From: an uncultured Dyadobacter sp. | Lineage (GTDB): Bacteria; Bacteroidota; Bacteroidia; Cytophagales; Spirosomataceae | DNA length: 9,683 nucleotides | NCBI GenBank assembly: GCA_946481035.1 | Contig: CAMLNK010000078.1 | Location: forward strand, 1 to 9,683 | Reading direction: 5' to 3' | Part shown: positions 6,693 through 9,683 of the stretch, piece after piece | Layout: every line of letters starts with the position of its first letter | How positions within the stretch are numbered: the first letter of the stretch is position 1 | Translations under genes and position numbers: made by a program | The notes under the pieces: generated by a model | Databases searched by the model: none | Seen by the model: only the letters and a program-made list of their open reading frames with translations | What the model was told of the DNA's origin: nothing

Positions 6693-7250
6693 TTATTTCG
6701 CTCTGGGCGTGGTGATATAGGTTTTGAGGTCGGCAAGCAGGTTGTATAATGATGTATTGATGCCGTCATTGTCGGCCTTTGCCATTTGCAGGGAAAGTTC
6801 TGCCTCTTTGCGTTTTTTTCGGTTGCTTTCTGTTTTAATAATCTGCTCTTTGGCAATGATATTGTCATTTTCCTTTGCGCTCAACCGGACCGGACTGTGC
6901 TCGGCAGAAACGCCGTCGAGCGTGGTGATGCGGGCTTCGTACTGGTTGTCTTTATATTGAACGCCGAGATCGAAGCGGATGTATTGGTAGTCGGAATGGA
7001 TGACCGGAATGTAGCTGGTAATGAGTATGATGCCGGCCTGCTTGTCATCGCTGGTGATCGCATTCTGTGCATTTCCGAACTTTTTGTCCACCCAGGCGGT
7101 GAGCTTTTGGTGGAGTTCTGCGCTGGTGAATTTTGGCTGTCCCGAATCGGTGTAGCTAATATTGTTCTTAGAATCGATCGGCAGCCGGCCGTCCTGGGCG
7201 AAAGTGTGGGTTGCCGCGAAAAGCAGCGCAAATAAAATCAGATGTTTCAA
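6693..7250 (-). CDS. Secreted DUF4468-type protein (TTG start preferred)
   Basis: From TTG at 7250 the product has 185 residues and begins MKHLILFALLFAATHTFAQ, a textbook signal peptide with cleavage before Gln19 or after it. The middle (about residues 35-110: FTSAELHQKLTAWVDKKFG, then ITSDDKQAGIILI, then YIRFDLGVQYKDNQYEARI) follows the DUF4468 pattern, a domain with a TBP-like fold common in exported Bacteroidota proteins. A lysine- and glutamate-rich helix follows. The in-frame ATG at 7295 would add 15 residues, but it lies upstream of a perfect -7 element (7277-7284) and would spoil the signal peptide. No function is known for the family. Confidence 0.8.
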   Translation of the reverse strand: MKHLILFALLFAATHTFAQDGRLPIDSKNNISYTDSGQPKFTSAELHQKLTAWVDKKFGNAQNAITSDDKQAGIILITSYIPVIHSDYQYIRFDLGVQYKDNQYEARITTLDGVSAEHSPVRLSAKENDNIIAKEQIIKTESNRKKRKEAELSLQMAKADNDGINTSLYNLLADLKTYITTPRAK

Positions 7251-7276
7251 GACAAAGTGTTGAATTAGTGAGTGGG

Positions 7277-7284
7277 CAAATATA
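7277..7284 (-). promoter_or_regulatory. Perfect -7 promoter element of the DUF4468-type gene
   Basis: Read on the minus strand, the sequence is TATATTTG, an exact match to TAnnTTTG. Transcription would start near 7271, giving a leader of about 20 nt to the TTG at 7250 and excluding the ATG at 7295. No TTTG is visible 19-21 bp upstream (the bases there are purine-rich), so the promoter may be weak or regulated. Confidence 0.5.
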
Positions 7285-7355
7285 GGGGAAAACATTTTCG
7301 TGATGCTTTCGCCGACTTTGTATTTGGTGCGGTTTTTTAAAAGGAATGATTTGGT

Positions 7356-7363
7356 TACTTTTA
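7356..7363 (+). promoter_or_regulatory. Candidate -7 element of the DUF6152-DUF6644 pair
   Basis: TACTTTTA matches TAnnTTTG except in the last base and lies 22 bp before ATG 7386, the same distance seen for the other promoters in this window. No TTTG stands at the -33 position; an AT-rich tract (7333-7340) is there instead. Confidence 0.35.
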
Positions 7364-7385
7364 ACTACACTAAACTCAACAGGTT

Positions 7386-7739
7386 ATGGCTAAGCTTAAA
7401 AACGTTTCGCTTGCAATTGCGCTGCTCATCTGCGCTTCGTTCACCATCCTGCACCACGGCTGGGCCGACTACGACCAGACCAAACCGACCGATTTTAAAG
7501 CCAAAATCGAAGACCTTACCTACGAGAACCCACACGTGCTTGCCAAAGTGAAGTACAACAAGGAGCTTACTACCGTGTACCTTGCGCCCATCACGCGAAT
7601 GGAGTCGCGAGGGCTGAATGCGGACATGATCAAAAAGGGCACGACGATCCGTTTTGTGGCTTATCCGCACAAAACCGAGAAAAATGAAATGCGTGCCGAA
7701 CGCATTTTTGTAGGTGACGACAAATATGAGCTTCGCTAG
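7386..7739 (+). CDS. Exported DUF6152 family protein
   Basis: The 117-residue product has an N-terminal signal sequence (about residues 1-26, MAKLKNVSLAIALLICASFT) followed at once by HHGWADYDQTKP, the His-His-Gly-Trp hallmark of DUF6152. Further family features are a strand-rich body with NPHVLAKVKYN (about 54-64), VYLAPITRMESRGL (about 70-83), a GTTIRF strand and RAERIFVGDDKYELR at the C terminus. It should be periplasmic or cell-surface, with a small beta-barrel-like fold; the paired histidines at the mature N terminus could bind metal, which is my inference. It lies 2 bp before the GTG of the DUF6644 gene, so the two are almost certainly co-translated. Confidence 0.85.
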   Translation: MAKLKNVSLAIALLICASFTILHHGWADYDQTKPTDFKAKIEDLTYENPHVLAKVKYNKELTTVYLAPITRMESRGLNADMIKKGTTIRFVAYPHKTEKNEMRAERIFVGDDKYELR

Positions 7740-7741
7740 AC

Positions 7742-8224
7742 GTGCAGTATCATCAGTGGCTTGAATGGCTGGAAAGATCTTCCTGGGCGGTTGGTATCAG
7801 GCAGTCGCTCTGGCTATACCCGGCGCTCGAAATCGTGCATATTCTGGGTATCGTACTTCTGGTAGGCGCAGCGTTCCTTTTTGACCTGCGCCTGCTGGGT
7901 TTTTCGGGTAATTTGCCCGTGACCGCGCTTTCTAAGCATTTACTGCCGTGGTCGCAACGCGGGCTGATATTCATTGTCCCCTCCGGACTTCTTCTGTTCA
8001 TTACTAATGCACAGGCATTGGGTATCGATCCGGTTTTCTGGACGAAGGTTGGGTTGATAGTCGTTGCGGCGATGAATGTGTTTGCGTTTCATCGGTTTAT
8101 TTATGCGCCTTTCAAACGTCACGGCGCTTATGGCGAATTACCCTTGCTGGCACGGGTATGCGGGGTGGTTTCGATTGTGGTTTGGATTGCCGTTGTGGCT
8201 TGCGGGCGGTTGCTGGCTTATTGA
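7742..8224 (+). CDS. DUF6644 family four-helix membrane protein (GTG start)
   Basis: The 160-residue product matches the DUF6644 pattern: WLEWLERSSWAVGIRQSLWLYPALEIVHILGI near the N terminus, LFDLRLLG after the first helix, then an inner-membrane core. Four transmembrane helices are visible, at about residues 26-46, 70-90, 100-118 and 138-158. The conserved His33 in EIVHILG and other histidines near helix ends are the kind of residues that could hold haem or metal, but that is inference. GTG 7742 is the only reasonable start, 2 bp after the TAG of the DUF6152 gene, which implies coupling. I recall these two families occurring side by side in other genomes, so they may work together, with the exported protein acting at the membrane protein's outer face. 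Confidence 0.85.
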   Translation: MQYHQWLEWLERSSWAVGIRQSLWLYPALEIVHILGIVLLVGAAFLFDLRLLGFSGNLPVTALSKHLLPWSQRGLIFIVPSGLLLFITNAQALGIDPVFWTKVGLIVVAAMNVFAFHRFIYAPFKRHGAYGELPLLARVCGVVSIVVWIAVVACGRLLAY

Positions 8225-8252
8225 TCGGAAGCCGCCTGCTAATCGGTTTTCG

Positions 8253-8279
8253 CTAATATGATTTGCGGTATTAGTTTTT
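8253..8279 (+). terminator. Weak hairpin with T run after the DUF6644 gene
   Basis: CTAATA (8253-8258) pairs with TATTAG (8269-8274) around a 10-nt loop, followed by five T (8275-8279). The stem is short and AT-rich, so termination would be inefficient. TTTTCGCT occurs on both sides of it (8247-8254 and 8276-8283), a duplicated 8-mer whose meaning is unclear. Confidence 0.35.
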
Positions 8280-8301
8280 CGCTGAACCTAAATCAAAAGC
8301 A

Positions 8302-8762
8302 ATGGGCAATACTTATTCTCAAATCTTCATTCAATGCGTTTTTGTTGTGAAATACCGCGCAGCGAGGCTTTATAAGCCCTGGCGGTATGAGTTGTTTGGT
8401 GTGATTGGTCATCTGATTAATGAAACAGGGGCGAGGGTGCTCATTGTGAATGGTGTAGAGGATCATGTGCACTGTTTGTTCAATTTGCGACCAAGTCAAA
8501 CTGTTTCTGAGGTTATGAGGGTTGCAAAGGCGAAGTCTTCGAAGTGGATTAACGAATCGGGATTTCTGAGAGACAGGTTTGAGTGGCAAGTCGGTTATGG
8601 GGCGTTTTCTTATAATAAATCTGAGATCAAGCGGGTTTACAGATAATTGAAAATCAGGAAGAACACCATTACGGAATTTCTTTTCCGGAAGAATATCTGG
8701 ATATGCTTGTAAAAAACGGCGTCGAATTCCAGGAACAATATCTTTTTCATGCGCCCGTCTAA
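8302..8762 (+). pseudogene. Frameshifted IS200/REP-type HUH transposase (Y1_Tnp)
   Basis: The intact part (residues 1-114) is a Y1/IS200-type transposase: MGNTYSQIFIQCVFVVKYR at the start, the metal-binding HUH motif as His55-Val-His57 in GVEDHVHCLF, and EWQVGYGAFSYNKSEI near 94-109. The frame stops at TAA 8644-8646. In the next phase the sequence continues as IENQEEHHYGISFPEEYL and on to TAA 8760-8762, exactly the expected C-terminal helix and tail. Relatives read V-Y-x-Y-I-x-N-Q-E-E-H-H here, so one base has been lost from a TAT/TAC codon after AGA, turning the conserved Tyr into TAA. Repaired, the protein has 153 residues, normal for REP-associated transposases. A sequencing error would look the same. 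No IS ends were recognised; single-copy, domesticated relatives usually lack them. Confidence 0.88.
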
Positions 8763-8772
8763 TTCCCTTTTT

Positions 8773-8792
8773 CCAGGGATTTAAATCCCTGG
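8773..8792. repeat. Perfect 20-bp palindrome
   Basis: CCAGGGATTT is followed directly by its reverse complement AAATCCCTGG, giving a gapless palindrome 10 bp after the transposase stop. It is the first of three inverted repeats in 107 bp. As RNA it would form only a poor hairpin, since it has no loop, so it is more plausibly a DNA feature or the ends of joined REP-type units. Confidence 0.9.
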
Positions 8793-8802
8793 CTGGAGTG
8801 TT

Positions 8803-8849
8803 GTTCGTGCCTCCGGCACTTAATGCCACCAAGTGCCGGAGGCACGAAC
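8803..8849. repeat. Long inverted repeat with 19-bp arms, REP-like hairpin
   Basis: GTTCGTGCCTCCGGCACTT (8803-8821) and its exact reverse complement (8831-8849) flank a 9-nt loop, AATGCCACC. Each arm itself contains a smaller palindrome, GTGCC-TCC-GGCAC, so a single strand could form one long stem or two small hairpins. Such compound palindromes are typical of REP/BIME elements mobilised by HUH transposases like the one just upstream, though I cannot show that this enzyme acts on it. A T tract follows (see the terminator entry). Confidence 0.92.
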
Positions 8850-8859
8850 CAATTTTTTT
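8803..8859 (+). terminator. The 19-bp-arm hairpin plus T tract, likely transcription terminator
   Basis: The stem 8803-8849 is followed after CAA by seven T (8853-8859) on the plus strand, the layout of a rho-independent terminator. It would end transcripts arriving from the transposase side 40 bp before the purL promoter. Confidence 0.6.
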
Positions 8860-8861
8860 AT

Positions 8862-8879
8862 CAGCCAATTCATTGGCTG
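8862..8879. repeat. Short inverted repeat CAGCCAAT/ATTGGCTG
   Basis: CAGCCAAT (8862-8869) pairs with ATTGGCTG (8872-8879) with only two bases between them, or as a 7-bp stem around TTCA. The motif GGCTGG also occurs at 8791-8796, directly after the 20-bp palindrome, so CAGCC at 8862-8866 could alternatively pair outside the long stem. The element ends 21 bp before the purL -7 box, covering its -33 region. Confidence 0.75.
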
Positions 8880-8900
8880 GTAAAAACAGTAAAAAAGACG

Positions 8901-8908
8901 TACCTTTG
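8901..8908 (+). promoter_or_regulatory. Perfect -7 promoter element of purL
   Basis: TACCTTTG matches TAnnTTTG exactly and lies 17 bp before ATG 8926, so the leader would be only about 12 nt. At the -33 position the sequence is CTGG, with TTGG slightly further out (8873-8876); no canonical TTTG is present. No PurR-type operator or riboswitch is visible. Confidence 0.6.
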
Positions 8909-8925
8909 CGCCTTAATTGGACATC

Positions 8926-9683
8926 ATGATTTACTTCTTCACTGGCGGGGACGAAACCGTCTTTGCACTACAAACCGAGCGAACGCTCACAGCTTCCGAT
9001 TCCTCCAAATTAAGCTGGCTTTTCGGCGGCGCAGAACTCCGGAAGGAGACCGTTCTCACAGACTATTTCGTTGGGCCTCGCGCTGCCATGATTACCCCAT
9101 GGAGCACCAATGCCGTCGAGATTACCCAGAATATGGGCCTGGAAGGCATTGTTCGCATCGAGGAATTCAAGAAAGTAGTCGCTGATTTCACGGATTTCGA
9201 TCCGATGCTTTCGCAGAAATATGGCGAGTTGAACCAGGACATTTATACTATCAATATCAAGCCTGAACCCGTTCAGGAAATCGACGATATTGCTGCCTAT
9301 AACAAGCAGGAAGGCCTTGCGCTGAGCGATGAAGAGGTAGATTACCTCAACGGCCTCGCCGAAAAGCTTGGACGAAAGCTCACGGATTCCGAAGTGTTTG
9401 GTTTCTCACAAGTGAACTCCGAGCACTGCCGTCACAAGATCTTTAACGGCGTTTTTGTGATTGACGGTCAGGAGCAGCCGGTATCACTTTTCAAATTGAT
9501 TCGAAAAACTTCCGAAACAAACCCGAATTCTATCGTTTCGGCATATAAAGACAACGTGGCATTCCTCAAAGGTCCAGTGGTGCAGCAGTTCGCACCGAAG
9601 CGCCCGGATGTGCCGGAATATTACGAAATCAAGGACTTCGAATCCGTGCTTTCCTTAAAAGCGGAAACCCATAACTTCCCGAC
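8926..9683 (+). CDS. purL: Phosphoribosylformylglycinamidine synthase (large PurL), N-terminal part
   Basis: The visible 252 residues are the start of the large, glutaminase-fused FGAM synthase, which converts FGAR, ATP and glutamine to FGAM in the fourth step of purine synthesis. Signatures: FVGPRAAMITPWSTNAVEI at about residues 48-66 (N-terminal PurS-like domain), GFSQVNSEHCRHKIFNG at about 159-175 (FGAM-synthase linker), and SLKAETHNFP just before the window edge (start of the ATP-binding domain). The family is about 1,200-1,300 residues, so roughly four fifths lie beyond the edge. ATG 8926 is 17 bp after a perfect -7 box. The frame is intact to the last base. Confidence 0.95.
   Translation, partial: MIYFFTGGDETVFALQTERTLTASDSSKLSWLFGGAELRKETVLTDYFVGPRAAMITPWSTNAVEITQNMGLEGIVRIEEFKKVVADFTDFDPMLSQKYGELNQDIYTINIKPEPVQEIDDIAAYNKQEGLALSDEEVDYLNGLAEKLGRKLTDSEVFGFSQVNSEHCRHKIFNGVFVIDGQEQPVSLFKLIRKTSETNPNSIVSAYKDNVAFLKGPVVQQFAPKRPDVPEYYEIKDFESVLSLKAETHNFP

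Noticed and set aside
6786..7235. 149-codon plus-strand ORF opposite the DUF4468-type gene
   Set aside because: The minus strand has the signal peptide, domain pattern and promoter; the plus frame has none.
8293..8868. 191-codon ORF on the minus strand covering the transposase and repeats
   Set aside because: It runs antisense through a recognisable transposase and both long palindromes, has no family features, and its open frame is a by-product of those sequences.
8763..8885. CRISPR array
   Set aside because: The repeats are single palindromes of different sequence, with no regular repeat-spacer pattern.
8823..9185. 120-codon plus-strand ORF across the repeats and the start of purL
   Set aside because: It begins inside the hairpin and runs out of phase through conserved purL codons.

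Overview
The window looks like chromosomal DNA of a Bacteroidota bacterium, most likely of the order Cytophagales (a Dyadobacter or Spirosoma relative; the genus is inferred from protein style and GC content, not tested). Start codons mostly follow A-rich stretches rather than Shine-Dalgarno sites. Several genes have a Bacteroidota-type -7 element (TAnnTTTG), including perfect copies TACCTTTG before purL and TATATTTG before the DUF4468-type gene. The gene set also fits: a large fused-type PurL, DUF4468, DUF6152 and DUF6644 families, and an IS200-like transposase.

Layout: (1) The end of a membrane protein, possibly NuoN-like (1-122). (2) A short-chain dehydrogenase (230-1039) followed 27 bp later by an AraC-family regulator (1067-1972), probably one operon. 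A direct repeat spaced 21 bp upstream could be the regulator's site. (3) A DUF488 protein (2106-2453), facing a GH13 alpha-glucosidase on the minus strand (2462-4093). (4) A 63-residue orphan (4235-4426) ending in a strong terminator, then a 138-residue orphan (4792-5208) with its own terminator, each followed by a long AT-rich gap. (5) A secreted SGNH hydrolase (5854-6684), preceded by a possible 37-codon leader ORF whose stop overlaps its start, and converging on a secreted DUF4468-type protein (7250-6693, minus). (6) A tightly coupled pair, an exported DUF6152 protein and a four-helix DUF6644 membrane protein (7386-8224). (7) An IS200/REP-type transposase (8302-8762) broken by one missing base in the conserved Tyr codon. 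It is followed within 107 bp by three inverted repeats, the middle one a 19-bp-arm hairpin with a T tract. (8) The first 252 codons of purL (8926 to the window edge).

Most genes are independent housekeeping or accessory units; no single pathway links them. The parts most worth attention are the dead REP-type transposase with its neighbouring palindrome cluster, the leader ORF before the SGNH hydrolase, the DUF6152-DUF6644 pair, and the start codon of the DUF4468-type gene, where promoter and signal-peptide evidence favour TTG over the longer ATG reading. I saw no convincing new defence system, CRISPR array, tRNA or rRNA.
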